64,000 nucleotides of DNA, from assembly GCA_965224845.1 (NCBI GenBank), contig CBDDAJ010000015.1, forward strand, positions 707,827 to 771,826. Direction: 5' to 3'. Each line of letters opens with the position of its first letter. Within the stretch, counting starts at the first letter, position 1. This document shows positions 37,032-46,573 of the stretch, in pieces. The notes beneath the pieces were generated by a model. The model searched no databases and had not been told where the DNA came from. It saw only the letters and a program-made list of their open reading frames with translations. The position numbers were made by a program, and so were the translations under genes. The DNA comes from Wocania_A sp965224845 (GTDB lineage: Bacteria > Bacteroidota > Bacteroidia > Flavobacteriales > Flavobacteriaceae).

Positions 37032-37087
37032 TAGTGAAATCAGTGGTTTTTGATTGTTTAGTTTAGAATGAATCTAAATAAAGAAGC

Positions 37088-37987
37088 ATGAATAGTGAAG
37101 AAATTATAAAAAAAAATGTCGCTAGAGGGACTTTTGTAGAAACTCAGGTGGATGATGGCTTTTTAGTTTTTACTTATAAAAATGATGATCATCAGGTTCA
37201 AAAAGTTACCAGACATATAGATAGCGATTACATTCAATTTCATTTTTGTGTAAAGGGGGCGAGCAAATTTATTTTTAACGAAGGCAGATATGCTTTGAAT
37301 ATTCAAGAAGAAAATTCATTATTGCTTTACAACCCGCAACGCGATTTGCCTATTGACTTGGAAGTAGATCCTAACTCCTGGATCGTTTCTATTTTAATTT
37401 CTATTAAAAAGTTTCATGGGCTCTTTTCTCAAGAAGCCGATTACATTTCATTTTTAAATGAAGATAATAGAGATAAAAAATATTATAAAGATGGTATTAT
37501 TTCTCCTTCTATGGCCATTGTTTTAAATCAATTAATAAGCTTTAATCTTAACAAGTCTATAAAAAGCCTTTATTTTACAGGGAAGGCCTACGAGTTATTG
37601 AGTTTATACTTTAATAGAAGCGAAGATGCCAATATAGAGCAATGCCCTTTTTTAGTTGATGAGACCAATGTGATTAAAATACGTAAAGCAAAAGATATTG
37701 TTATTTCTAGAATAGCTGAACCTCCAAGTTTACAAGAGCTAGCCGATGAAATAGGACTGAATTTAAAAAAGTTAAAAGAAGGGTTTAAACAAATTTATGG
37801 CGACTCTGTTTACAGTTTTTTGTTTGATTATAAAATGGAAGTTGCCAGAAAGCTATTGGAAGCAGGTAACCTTAATGTAAATGAAGTTGGACATAAAGTT
37901 GGGTATAGTACTTCAAGCCATTTTATTGCCGCTTTTAAAAAGAAATATGGCACAACACCAAAAAAATATTTAATGTCTCAAACATAA
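37088..37987 (+). CDS. AraC-family transcriptional regulator divergent from hemA
   Basis: A 299-residue regulator. The C-terminal DNA-binding domain (about 198-299) has two helix-turn-helix units: PPSLQELADEIGLNLKKLKEGFKQIYG, and NVNEVGHKVGYSTSSHFIAAFKKKYGTTPKKY. The N-terminal 180 residues contain a cupin-like region (YIQFHFCVKGASKFIFNEGRY) that probably senses a ligand. Overall it resembles PchR-type regulators that respond to iron or siderophores; that is an inference. Its position between hemA and hemH suggests control of haem synthesis. The TraB/GumN gene converges on it with a 7-base gap. Confidence 0.85.
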   Translation: MNSEEIIKKNVARGTFVETQVDDGFLVFTYKNDDHQVQKVTRHIDSDYIQFHFCVKGASKFIFNEGRYALNIQEENSLLLYNPQRDLPIDLEVDPNSWIVSILISIKKFHGLFSQEADYISFLNEDNRDKKYYKDGIISPSMAIVLNQLISFNLNKSIKSLYFTGKAYELLSLYFNRSEDANIEQCPFLVDETNVIKIRKAKDIVISRIAEPPSLQELADEIGLNLKKLKEGFKQIYGDSVYSFLFDYKMEVARKLLEAGNLNVNEVGHKVGYSTSSHFIAAFKKKYGTTPKKYLMSQT

Positions 37988-37994
37988 AAGCACA

Positions 37995-40900
37995 TTAGTA
38001 ACCCTGATTAATTCGCTTTCTGGTTTTATGTTTTGTTAAGTTAATTGCATTTTCAATAACCTCATCTTCAGTTTTAATACCAGAAATGGAAATGCCATTT
38101 TTTCTGCTAGTGTAATACGGCTTATTAGTATTTAAGTTTTTAAAAGCTATATAGTGTAAATACTCATTATTGCTATTTGAACGTTTGTTTTTTCGTTTAA
38201 AAATAAAAAGGCGAATGTTTTTGTTGGTATCTGTTTTAAATGTTTTTTCTTCTAAAAAACAGATGGAATCCTTGGGCATTTTATAATTGGAGTTAGCAAA
38301 TAACTTCGATTTTGCATAGGTTTTTAAATCTATAATACGGGTTTCTTCTTCAGTTAAAACATCATAAGCTTTTAATTTTGTAAAAAGTAAATGCTGTGCT
38401 GCTTCTTTGTGGAGCGCTTTGGATTTTAATTGATTTGTAATGAGCTCATTATTCTTTTTTAAAAGTGCATAATAGGTCGTTAATGCCTCCCAGTCGTCAC
38501 TTTCTAACAATCTTAAATAAAAGGCTTTAACATTTCTGTCTGCTCTAAAAGGAAATAAAAGTTTGGTATAATTATCTAGTGCCAGATTTTTTCTGAAACT
38601 ATAAGTGTATTTTTTTTTGTTTCCCAAGCTTCGCTTTATTTGAATTTTGGCATCATTTATTATTTGTTTTTTAAATGTTTTATAAATTTTAGGTTTAACA
38701 ATATTACTATCTACAAGTTTTGTTAATAAGCCATAAATTGGAGCTTTGTATTCTTCAACGGATGTAAAATCTAACAATTCAGGAAATAAAAATTTGGCTA
38801 TTTTTAAAGAGTCGGATTTAAAATTATAGGAGCTAAAACTGGGGGTTTTAGTTCCTAGAGGTAAATCTTTATTCATCAAATTTAAAAACAGTGTATAGGC
38901 CTCTTTATTTCTTCTTTGTAATAGACCATTAAGAATAAGCCTTTGTGTATTAGGATCTGAATACGATTTTGAGTATAATTTTTCAATAAACCAGGTTACG
39001 TTTTTGCTTGTATCGTTTTCAATAAGCGCTCCCAGTAAATAGTTTTTAATCATTAATTTATCTTCAGGAAAGGTATAATTTTCTAAAGCATCAATAAGTA
39101 ATGGGGTATGTGTTTTAGAAAAATGGAGTTGCCTGTAACCGCTTAAAACAATACTGTCATTATTCTTTAATGCATCAAAAAACAATTGGACTTTATCATC
39201 AAAAATGTCTTTGCCTAAAAGTGTATCTATAGGTTTAAATGAATTATAAAACTCACTTATAAATGATGATGTGTCACTTATAGAATCAGTTAGTGCAGAG
39301 AGTTTATACATTATACCTTGTTTTTGAAGGTACTTAACAAGAATTATTTTATTACTGGCAGTATCCTTTAGTTTATGTGTTAAAATGTTAAAGCCATTTT
39401 TGCTATACCTTTTTTCGTCAAAAGGTTCAAGTTTTTTACGATTCAGGTATTTTGGTAAAAAGGTGGTTTTTTTGTTAACATTGTTCCATAAACTATCTAC
39501 ATTCTCATACATTTTTAAATCATGGAACTTTGTTCTGGTAACAGATATTTGCTGATTAGATTTTGATGTGTAGGATGTGCTTTTAACAATCTCCTCATAA
39601 GGTTTTTTTCTTTTGTGCTGATACAATTTATATGGAAGCGGTGGCTTTATGGGAGACTTAGTTGTAAAATAAAGCGATGTATCCTTAACGTGTTCTATGC
39701 CTTTGTAATATGGTGTTTCAAATTTTAGAGTATTAAAATAAGTATCTGCCTTTTCTTGATTTTTACCTGAATACCCTAAAAGGTAATAGCTATTGTCTTT
39801 AACTACAGATTTTAACCAAAGCTTTCGGTTATTTAAAGTATCGATAATTGCAGATGACACGTAACTTTTATAGTCTCCGTTTTTAAAATGCCCATTAGTT
39901 TCCTCTATTTCTAAACTTTTGTAAAAACTAGAGTGAATATATTTTGCTTCAAAAGCATCTTCTTCTATATAATTAATATCATGATGAGGAGACTCCTGAA
40001 AGAAATAATAATCGTTGTCAATATTAGCTTGTATTAGTTTTTTCCCAGACTTGTCAATATTGTTTGTAACATAATTATTAGGAAACTTAAAACGATACTT
40101 TTTAAAAGGGTCGTTAAAGGTTTTGAACTGCTTATCGTAAGGTTTAAAAGTTATCGATTTGAAAATTTCACTTTCATATTTTTGTACAAAGTCTTTTTTT
40201 CCTCCAAATTTTATAATAATAATCTCTAAAGGTGTTTTGTAAATATGATATTTTTGATAATCGCCTTTTTTTGTTTTGTTTAAAATGCTAATTCCGGGAA
40301 AAGGGACTTTTATTTCTGTTTTCTCAAGAATATTTCCCGGGATATCTTCATAAAGTAAATCATCAATTTTTTCTAATGAAATAGCTTTTTTATGAGGTAA
40401 ATAATCAAAAATACTGATTCTGTTTATAGCTAAGAAAGCACCGTTAGTCATATCTGGAGCCAGATAGTATTTTTGTGTTCCATAAGAAAACTCTCTTAAC
40501 GTATCAAAGCTTTTAATGGTTAAGAACTTATCTGGTGTAGCCTGTACAGAAAGCTTAGGCTTAACAAATAAGTTTTCAAGTTTTGTTTTTTCAGACTTTC
40601 CATAATCGGTTTGGTTAGAGACTAATGGCGTTACGGTATAACCTTTTTTAATGAGCATATTAATCATGCCTTTTTCACCCGGTAAATGAGCCGCACCAAC
40701 TCCCGAAAAAACAGATTTTTTATGCATTAAAGAATCTAAAACGGCAACCATATTTTCATTGCGTTTGTACAGCATATGCTCTCTAAAAAAAGGCGTGTTA
40801 ATTGCAACGCCAATAGAGTCGAGTAGGTCCAGGTTTCTTTCTCTATAAGTGTTTTCCTGAATTAAAAACCCGCCTTCTTCTTTAAATCGCTTTTGTAACC

Positions 40901-41459
40901 AGGTGTCAGGCTTCTTTTTGTTTGAGTTGTAGCTTGCCTTAGTGGTTAAGTATCTAGATTCTGCCAAATCTTCGAGGCCAACTATGGTTTTGTTTTGTTT
41001 TTTACCCGCCTGATATATAAACATATCCAGATATGTTTCTTCTTCAAAATTATCAAAGCCATAACTTTTTCTATATAAATAGCCACTAATTAGTCTATTG
41101 TCTATTCTAATACTATTTCTAATATCTAACTGTGACGGCCGTTCTAAACTAAATAAATTAGAGTAAAAATCATTTCTATAGAAATGACTTAAAGCGTTAA
41201 AAGAAGCACTTTTATAATTAAATTCTAACCAGGTAGATGGATCGGACTCTAAGGCAATACATTCGCTTTTATTTAGTGATTTGTAGAATACATCATCTAG
41301 TCTAAAAGCTACTTTTTTGCTAACATGCATGGTGCCGTATAAGTACGACGATTTTTTCAATCCGTTTCCAGAAATTTCCCAAAGCAAGCTTTGGTATTTT
41401 TGTTGAGCAGGTAGGTGAAACGAAATAAGTAAAATTAATATTGGCAGTGTTTTTTTCAT
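37995..41459 (-). CDS. Very large TraB/GumN-domain secreted protein
   Basis: A protein of 1154 residues from the start at 41459 (MKKTLPILILLISFHLPAQQ, a clear signal peptide); an ATG at 41480 would add seven residues. The first 300 residues are a TraB/GumN domain: SSYLYGTMHVSKK, ALESDPSTW, and the conserved GVGAAHLPGEKGMINMLIKKGYTV. TraB/GumN proteins usually have about 300 residues, so some 850 residues are extra. That part has no motif I recognise and looks globular, alpha/beta, and rich in Lys, Phe and Tyr. The helical text after about 760 (ALKNNDSIVLSGYRQL, LLGALIENDTS) might form helical repeats. Function is unknown; distant metalloprotease-like activity has been proposed for the family. 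Confidence 0.8.
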   Translation of the reverse strand: MKKTLPILILLISFHLPAQQKYQSLLWEISGNGLKKSSYLYGTMHVSKKVAFRLDDVFYKSLNKSECIALESDPSTWLEFNYKSASFNALSHFYRNDFYSNLFSLERPSQLDIRNSIRIDNRLISGYLYRKSYGFDNFEEETYLDMFIYQAGKKQNKTIVGLEDLAESRYLTTKASYNSNKKKPDTWLQKRFKEEGGFLIQENTYRERNLDLLDSIGVAINTPFFREHMLYKRNENMVAVLDSLMHKKSVFSGVGAAHLPGEKGMINMLIKKGYTVTPLVSNQTDYGKSEKTKLENLFVKPKLSVQATPDKFLTIKSFDTLREFSYGTQKYYLAPDMTNGAFLAINRISIFDYLPHKKAISLEKIDDLLYEDIPGNILEKTEIKVPFPGISILNKTKKGDYQKYHIYKTPLEIIIIKFGGKKDFVQKYESEIFKSITFKPYDKQFKTFNDPFKKYRFKFPNNYVTNNIDKSGKKLIQANIDNDYYFFQESPHHDINYIEEDAFEAKYIHSSFYKSLEIEETNGHFKNGDYKSYVSSAIIDTLNNRKLWLKSVVKDNSYYLLGYSGKNQEKADTYFNTLKFETPYYKGIEHVKDTSLYFTTKSPIKPPLPYKLYQHKRKKPYEEIVKSTSYTSKSNQQISVTRTKFHDLKMYENVDSLWNNVNKKTTFLPKYLNRKKLEPFDEKRYSKNGFNILTHKLKDTASNKIILVKYLQKQGIMYKLSALTDSISDTSSFISEFYNSFKPIDTLLGKDIFDDKVQLFFDALKNNDSIVLSGYRQLHFSKTHTPLLIDALENYTFPEDKLMIKNYLLGALIENDTSKNVTWFIEKLYSKSYSDPNTQRLILNGLLQRRNKEAYTLFLNLMNKDLPLGTKTPSFSSYNFKSDSLKIAKFLFPELLDFTSVEEYKAPIYGLLTKLVDSNIVKPKIYKTFKKQIINDAKIQIKRSLGNKKKYTYSFRKNLALDNYTKLLFPFRADRNVKAFYLRLLESDDWEALTTYYALLKKNNELITNQLKSKALHKEAAQHLLFTKLKAYDVLTEEETRIIDLKTYAKSKLFANSNYKMPKDSICFLEEKTFKTDTNKNIRLFIFKRKNKRSNSNNEYLHYIAFKNLNTNKPYYTSRKNGISISGIKTEDEVIENAINLTKHKTRKRINQGY

Positions 41460-41611
41460 AAAAAAAGGGAAGGTTAGCAAATTAAAACCTGTTGTGTTAA
41501 ACGAATATATAAATATATTTATTTTAAAGTAGGATAATAAGCACGAATTAGTTAAAAGGATTATTTAATAGGTGAACACAGTATTTTAATGAGTATTACA
41601 AATTTGTGTTG

Positions 41612-41619
41612 TACTTTTG
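41612..41619 (+). promoter_or_regulatory. Putative -7 element for hemH
   Basis: TACTTTTG matches TAnnTTTG exactly and lies 18 bases before the hemH ATG. The same octamer is found ahead of trhO. No TTG is found at the expected -33 position. Confidence 0.45.
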
Positions 41620-41637
41620 TAAGAGTTAAAAAGGAAA

Positions 41638-42672
41638 ATGAAAAAAGGAATTTTACTGGTAAATCTAGGTTCTCCAGACAGCCCGGAACCAAAAGATGTA
41701 AAAAAATATTTAGGTGAATTTTTAATGGACGAGCGTGTTATAGATATTCCGCTTGTTGCCAGAACCGCCTTAGTAAAAGGGATTATATTAAATACAAGAC
41801 CTAAGCAATCTGCTGCGGCATATAAAAAAATATGGTGGAAAGAAGGTTCTCCACTTATTGTGATTTCTAAAAGACTTCAAAATAAAATTCAAAAGCAAGT
41901 AGATGTGCCAGTATCTTTAGCCATGCGCTATGGAAGTATGACTATTAAGAAAGGACTTCAAGAGCTAGTAGATAAAGGTGTTGATGAGGTTTTGCTTTTC
42001 CCTTTATACCCGCAATTTGCTATGGCTACTACCGAAACAATTACCGTATTAGCCGAAGAGCTTCGTCAAGAATTTTTCCCAAATATTTCTATAGAATCTG
42101 TTCCGGCATTTTATAATAAACCCGATTATATTGAAGTACTTTCAAACGCGATAAAAGATCATTTAAAAAATAAAGAAATAGATCATTTGCTGTTTTCGTA
42201 CCATGGAGTTCCAGAACGGCATATACGTAAAAGCGATGTCACTAAATCGCATTGTAAAATAGATGGAAGTTGCTGTATTACAAAAAGCAAAGCACACGAA
42301 TTCTGCTACAGGCATCAGTGTTTAGAAGTCACAAGGCTGGTTGCTAAAAAACTCGAATTAAAAGAAAACACATATTCATCCTCGTTTCAATCGCGTTTAG
42401 GATTTGATCCTTGGTTATTACCGTATACAGACAGAACCATAGAACGTCTTGGAAAAGAAGGTATAAAAAAGATGGCAATTGTAACTCCCGCATTTGTAAG
42501 CGATTGTTTAGAAACATTGGAGGAGATAGCTATGGAAGGCCAAGAAATATTCCATGAAATGGGAGGAAAAGATTTTACAACCATACCCTGTTTAAATGAC
42601 GATGAAGCTTTTGTTGATTTGTTATCGAATTGGATTAATAAATGGACTGGTACAAAAACGGAAACCGCATAA
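41638..42672 (+). CDS. hemH: Ferrochelatase
   Basis: HemH inserts Fe2+ into protoporphyrin IX to make haem. The 344 residues begin KKGILLVNLGSPDSPEPKDV and include the metal-site histidine in LLFSYHGVPERHIRKSD (about 181-197) and the acidic side near TPAFVSDCLETLEEI. A cysteine-rich insert, CKIDGSCCITKSKAHEFCYRHQC (about 202-224), is present; cysteines in other ferrochelatases can bind a 2Fe-2S cluster, but the spacing here differs. HemJ starts 2 bases after the stop. Confidence 0.96.
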   Translation: MKKGILLVNLGSPDSPEPKDVKKYLGEFLMDERVIDIPLVARTALVKGIILNTRPKQSAAAYKKIWWKEGSPLIVISKRLQNKIQKQVDVPVSLAMRYGSMTIKKGLQELVDKGVDEVLLFPLYPQFAMATTETITVLAEELRQEFFPNISIESVPAFYNKPDYIEVLSNAIKDHLKNKEIDHLLFSYHGVPERHIRKSDVTKSHCKIDGSCCITKSKAHEFCYRHQCLEVTRLVAKKLELKENTYSSSFQSRLGFDPWLLPYTDRTIERLGKEGIKKMAIVTPAFVSDCLETLEEIAMEGQEIFHEMGGKDFTTIPCLNDDEAFVDLLSNWINKWTGTKTETA

Positions 42673-42674
42673 CC

Positions 42675-43235
42675 ATGGATTATTTTTTAAGCTATTATCA
42701 ATATATTAAAGCACTGCATCTTATTTTTATAATTACGTGGTTTGCCGGATTGTTTTATATTCCACGCTTGTTTGTATATCAAATAGAAGCCTTTTATAAA
42801 CCTTCACCAGAAAAAGAAATTTTGGGCAAGCAATTAAAGTTAATGGCAAAACGTTTGTGGTATATTATTTCATGGCCTTCAGCCATTTTAGCAACACTTT
42901 TTGCAGTTATACTACTTATTTTAAATCCCGCTTTATTATATTTAGGATGGATGCAAGTAAAGCTAGGTTTTGTAGTATTACTAATTATTTATCATTTAAA
43001 AACCCACCAATACTTTAAGCAATTACAAAACGATGTGGTTAAAAAATCGTCAAGTTTTATGCGTATCTGGAACGAAGGCGCAACCCTAATTCTATTTGCT
43101 GTTATCTTTTTAGTGATTTTAAAAAACGCAATAAATTGGGTTTTTGGTGTAATAGGTATTCTAGTTTTAGGCGTACTTTTAATGTTAGGATTTAAGCTTT
43201 ATAAAAACATTAGAGAAAAAAATCCAGAGGCCTAA
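42675..43235 (+). CDS. hemJ: Protoporphyrinogen IX oxidase HemJ (CopD-like)
   Basis: HemJ oxidises protoporphyrinogen IX to protoporphyrin IX in the membrane. The 186-residue form starting at 42675 (MDYFLSYYQYIKALHLIFII) is chosen because it begins 2 bases after hemH; an upstream ATG at 42642 lies within hemH. The conserved histidine in KALHLIFIITWFAGLFYIPRLFVY and the motif LWYIISWPSAILA match the family. Four membrane segments are visible (about 8-28, 55-78, 85-100, 120-165). No HemG or HemY is in the window, so this is the probable oxidase for the pathway. Confidence 0.92.
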   Translation: MDYFLSYYQYIKALHLIFIITWFAGLFYIPRLFVYQIEAFYKPSPEKEILGKQLKLMAKRLWYIISWPSAILATLFAVILLILNPALLYLGWMQVKLGFVVLLIIYHLKTHQYFKQLQNDVVKKSSSFMRIWNEGATLILFAVIFLVILKNAINWVFGVIGILVLGVLLMLGFKLYKNIREKNPEA

Positions 43236-43244
43236 TTTATTATA

Positions 43245-43350
43245 GCGTTACCACACCCTTTGGCTCCGCTCTGGGCAAGTGGTCGGGCTATTCAATACAA
43301 TCTTTTTACTCGTGCCTCATAAAAAGGATTTCCTTTTCTATCCCTAACGC
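43245..43350. repeat. 106-base intergenic element with inverted GCGTTA ends
   Basis: The element starts gcgttacc and ends ccctaacgc, giving 6-bp terminal inverted repeats (gcgtta / taacgc). It contains a small hairpin (aaaagga-tt-tcctttt, about 43322-43337) and a GC-richer core (ggctccgctctgggc), unlike the surrounding AT-rich spacer. It resembles short repeats that recur between genes in many flavobacteria. Only one copy lies in this window. It may be a non-autonomous mobile repeat or an RNA structure. Confidence 0.5.
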
Positions 43351-43439
43351 AGCTATCTGCTAGGTTCTGTTTTTTTTAAACCAACCTGAAGCTGTTTGGT
43401 TTGATTATTGCTATATTTATGCAATCGCAAAACCTCTAA

Positions 43440-44927
43440 ATGAAACTAAAAAAACTCTCTTTACGCACACGTATTTTTTTAACCATGATTTTATTGGTGT
43501 TACTCGCATCAATACTAATTGCAATTGTAGCAATATACCAATATAGAGAAGAGACAAAAGATTATCATACCCAACGATTAGAACGAAAAGAGCAAAGTAT
43601 AAAAACGCATATAAATAAAGTTTTAAATGGCAGGCAAAATACCTGGGAAGTTAAAACAGAAAATATACCATTAATTTTTAAAGAGGAAATAGCAAATATT
43701 GGGGAAATACATAGGCTACAAATAAATCTATATGATCTGGAAGGTTCTCTTTTAATTTCTTCTAAGGCCAACTTACAACCTAGTTTAAAAGATAAATGTA
43801 TAAAAGCAGAAATTTTAAACGCTATATCAAACACGGTTGAGTTTAATAGTATATCTAAAGTAGCAGAGCATAGATATGTAGATAAGCATCGAGAAAACGG
43901 AGAAACATTTCAATCATTATATACCTATATTAACGATAAAAAATCTAAGCCCTTAGCCATATTAAATATTCCTTATTTAGAGAATGACGATTTTCTATCA
44001 AAGGAACTTAACGAGTTTTTAGGGCGCATTATGTACGCGTATCTTTTTGTTTTACTCATGGCCATTGGCGTTGCTTTTTTACTTTCAAAATATATTACAA
44101 AATCACTTCAAACGATAAGCGATAAAATTAATGCAACACGATTAGAAAAGCGTAATGAAAAAATTGATATAAATGATACCAGCGAAGAAATTTCGGCCCT
44201 GGTAAAATCGTATAATAGTATGATTGACGAACTTGAAGAGAGTGCGGTGCAGCTGGCCAAAAGTGAGCGTGAGCAAGCTTGGAGAGAGATGGCAAAACAA
44301 GTGGCACACGAAATTAAAAACCCATTAACCCCAATGCGGTTAACAGTTCAGAATTTTCAACGAAAGTTTAATCCGGAAGATGAAAATATTAATAAAAAAG
44401 TTGATGAATATAGTAAAACCTTAATTCAACAGATAGATACTATGAGTTCTATTGCATCTGCTTTTTCGAACTTTGCAAAAATGCCGGCACAGCAAAATGA
44501 AACCTTAAATGTGGTAAATATTGTTAAGCTGGCTCTGGACATTTTTAACGAAGACTATGTTCATTTTCAAACAGACGAAGAAGAAATTATAGCTAAATTA
44601 GATAGAACTCAGCTTATTAGAGTGGTTACCAATTTGGTAAAAAACGGAATACAATCCATTCCAGAAGATAAAGAATACCCTAGTGTGGTTATTCAAGTAA
44701 CTTCAGAAAATAACCACGTTAATATTATTGTTTCAGATAATGGTAAAGGCATCTCGGAAGAAAACAAATCAAAGGTTTTTGAACCTAAGTTTACTACAAA
44801 AACAAGTGGCATGGGCTTAGGATTAGCGATGGTGCAAAACATTGTAGAAACCTATAAAGGAAGCATTACATTTACATCAGAAAAAGATAAGGGTACTACA
44901 TTTAAAGTCTCTTTTCCAAAAGCATAA
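43440..44927 (+). CDS. Membrane sensor histidine kinase (NtrY-like)
   Basis: A 495-residue kinase with a membrane segment at about 10-32, an extracytoplasmic sensor region (33-195), a second segment (about 196-217), HAMP (218-270), a dimerisation/phosphoacceptor helix with VAHEIKNPLTPMRL (about 287-300), and an ATPase domain. The ATPase shows N-box NLVKNGIQSI, DNGKGI and GMGLGLAMV. The phosphoacceptor text with NPLTP is typical of NtrY-type kinases. No response regulator gene is adjacent, so the partner is encoded elsewhere. An enoyl-CoA hydratase gene follows after 6 bases and is probably co-transcribed. Confidence 0.9.
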   Translation: MKLKKLSLRTRIFLTMILLVLLASILIAIVAIYQYREETKDYHTQRLERKEQSIKTHINKVLNGRQNTWEVKTENIPLIFKEEIANIGEIHRLQINLYDLEGSLLISSKANLQPSLKDKCIKAEILNAISNTVEFNSISKVAEHRYVDKHRENGETFQSLYTYINDKKSKPLAILNIPYLENDDFLSKELNEFLGRIMYAYLFVLLMAIGVAFLLSKYITKSLQTISDKINATRLEKRNEKIDINDTSEEISALVKSYNSMIDELEESAVQLAKSEREQAWREMAKQVAHEIKNPLTPMRLTVQNFQRKFNPEDENINKKVDEYSKTLIQQIDTMSSIASAFSNFAKMPAQQNETLNVVNIVKLALDIFNEDYVHFQTDEEEIIAKLDRTQLIRVVTNLVKNGIQSIPEDKEYPSVVIQVTSENNHVNIIVSDNGKGISEENKSKVFEPKFTTKTSGMGLGLAMVQNIVETYKGSITFTSEKDKGTTFKVSFPKA

Positions 44928-44933
44928 TATATT

Positions 44934-45716
44934 ATGAATTACGAAAATATTTTAACATCATTTCAAAACGGAATAACAACGCTAATTATAAATCGGCCAA
45001 CAAAATTAAACGCCTTGAATAAGGCAACAATTAAAGAGTTGCATGAGGCTTTTAAAAAGGCTGATAATGATAAAAACACAAAAGTTATTATTATAACTGG
45101 CAGTGGCGAAAAAGCTTTTGTGGCCGGGGCAGATATCTCTGAATTTGCGGATTACGATTCAAAAAAAGGAAAAAAATTAGCCCAAAAAGGACAGGAACTC
45201 TTGTTTAATTTTGTAGAAAATTTATCTACCCCTACCATAGCAGCTGTTAATGGTTTTGCACTTGGCGGTGGTTTAGAATTGGCTATGGCCTGCCATTTTA
45301 GAGTCGCGAGTAATCATGCTAAAATGGGACTGCCGGAAGTGTCGCTTGGAGTTATTCCGGGCTATGGTGGTACACAGCGCTTACCTCAGTTAATAGGTAA
45401 GGGACGTGCTATGGAACTTATTATGACTGCGGGCATGATTGATGCCAACCAAGCACTACATTATGGTTTGGTAAACCATGTTACTACACCTGAAGAATTG
45501 TTACCACATTGCGAGAAAATAGCAGGCAAAATAGCACGCAACTCTTCTGTGGCTATTAGCGCAGCAATTAAAGCTATTAATGCTAATTTTAAAGATGGTG
45601 TTGATGGTTTTGAGGTTGAGATTTCAGAATTTGGAGCTTGTTTTGATACTCAGGATTTTACTGAAGGCACTACCGCTTTTTTACAAAAACGAAAAGCTGA
45701 TTTTCCAGGAAAATAG
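44934..45716 (+). CDS. Enoyl-CoA hydratase (crotonase family)
   Basis: A 260-residue crotonase-fold enzyme that hydrates 2-enoyl-CoA in fatty acid or butyrate metabolism. Oxyanion-hole and catalytic landmarks are AFVAGADISEFADYD (about 62-76), NGFALGGGLELAMACHFRVAS (about 103-123), and GLPEVSLGVIPGYGGTQRLPQ (about 130-150), which supply both active-site glutamates. Length is standard. It is placed 6 bases after the kinase gene, an unusual pair. Crotonase relatives vary in reaction, so the exact substrate is not fixed. Confidence 0.92.
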   Translation: MNYENILTSFQNGITTLIINRPTKLNALNKATIKELHEAFKKADNDKNTKVIIITGSGEKAFVAGADISEFADYDSKKGKKLAQKGQELLFNFVENLSTPTIAAVNGFALGGGLELAMACHFRVASNHAKMGLPEVSLGVIPGYGGTQRLPQLIGKGRAMELIMTAGMIDANQALHYGLVNHVTTPEELLPHCEKIAGKIARNSSVAISAAIKAINANFKDGVDGFEVEISEFGACFDTQDFTEGTTAFLQKRKADFPGK

Positions 45717-45790
45717 ATTTATGCTATAAGAAAGACACTTGATTTTTTAAAAGACTCGTTTAGTAGGTATAAATTATTATTTACAGTTTT

Positions 45791-46354
45791 TTATTTATTC
45801 TCAATTTTATTTAATTCTGCCTTTCGTTTTTTATACATCTCAAATATTATTTCAGGATTCCATTCATCATCTTCAGTTTTTCCGTGCCCCAACGACATTA
45901 GTGAAACTAATTTCCCTTTTTTTGTATAAAACTGGCAAGTCCAAGAAAGTAAAGTATAATGATTAAACGGCATATGTTTTATTGATTCCTCTGCGTAAAT
46001 AAGTTCGCCATTCTGTTCGTAGTAAACTTCTTCATAAAGCACTGCTTTTTCGTGTGAGTTAATATGTATTATTCTTTTCCCATTGTCAATTTCGCAAATC
46101 CGCCAAAATTCCGTTTTGCCATTAAAGTCGGTTACGGCATTAACATTTTGAGAGCATTTAGTAAGTTCGTTCAAATACTGGTTGTTAATTTCCTTCCTTA
46201 TCTTCTCTTCTTTATCTAATTCAGTTAATTCAGTTTCTAAATAAGAAGTTTTTATTTCAGATTCCATTGCATTTTTTTCAGTTGAATTATTTTTTTTTGA
46301 TTCACAAGTTGTTAATGAAACCAAAATTATAAATGACAGCAGGAATTTCTTCAT
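45791..46354 (-). CDS. Hypothetical lipoprotein (187 aa)
   Basis: The start at 46354 (MKKFLLSFIILVSLTTC) gives a lipoprotein signal with the lipobox cysteine at residue 17; an ATG at 46366 adds four residues. The mature part has a charged helix (residues 30-60) and a beta-rich half with repeated YY/EE text (VLYEEVYYEQNGELIYAEES, TCQFYTKKGKLVSLMSLGHGKTEDD). I do not recognise the family. It stands alone, convergent with the crotonase gene and divergent from galM. Confidence 0.65.
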   Translation of the reverse strand: MKKFLLSFIILVSLTTCESKKNNSTEKNAMESEIKTSYLETELTELDKEEKIRKEINNQYLNELTKCSQNVNAVTDFNGKTEFWRICEIDNGKRIIHINSHEKAVLYEEVYYEQNGELIYAEESIKHMPFNHYTLLSWTCQFYTKKGKLVSLMSLGHGKTEDDEWNPEIIFEMYKKRKAELNKIENK

Positions 46355-46511
46355 AAGTTGTAGCAAATGTTTTTAAGTATATCAATCCGTTTTAATACTG
46401 AAATAAATTCGGTATGTGATTTATATATATCGTTAAACGAATCTATCGCTTTTTTCTGGCAAAGTCAAGTTCAAGTATAATAACAAATACAACTAACTGG
46501 TAGGTACTAGT

Positions 46512-46540
46512 TTGGTTATTGCACAAAATTAAATACCTTG
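46512..46540 (+). promoter_or_regulatory. Putative galM promoter
   Basis: TTG (46512-46514), a spacer of exactly 19 bases, and TACCTTG (46534-46540), which lacks one T of the TAnnTTTG consensus. It lies 33 bases before the galM ATG. Confidence 0.4.
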
Positions 46541-46573
46541 CGTACAATCATCACAACCTTTGGATAAATTTCT

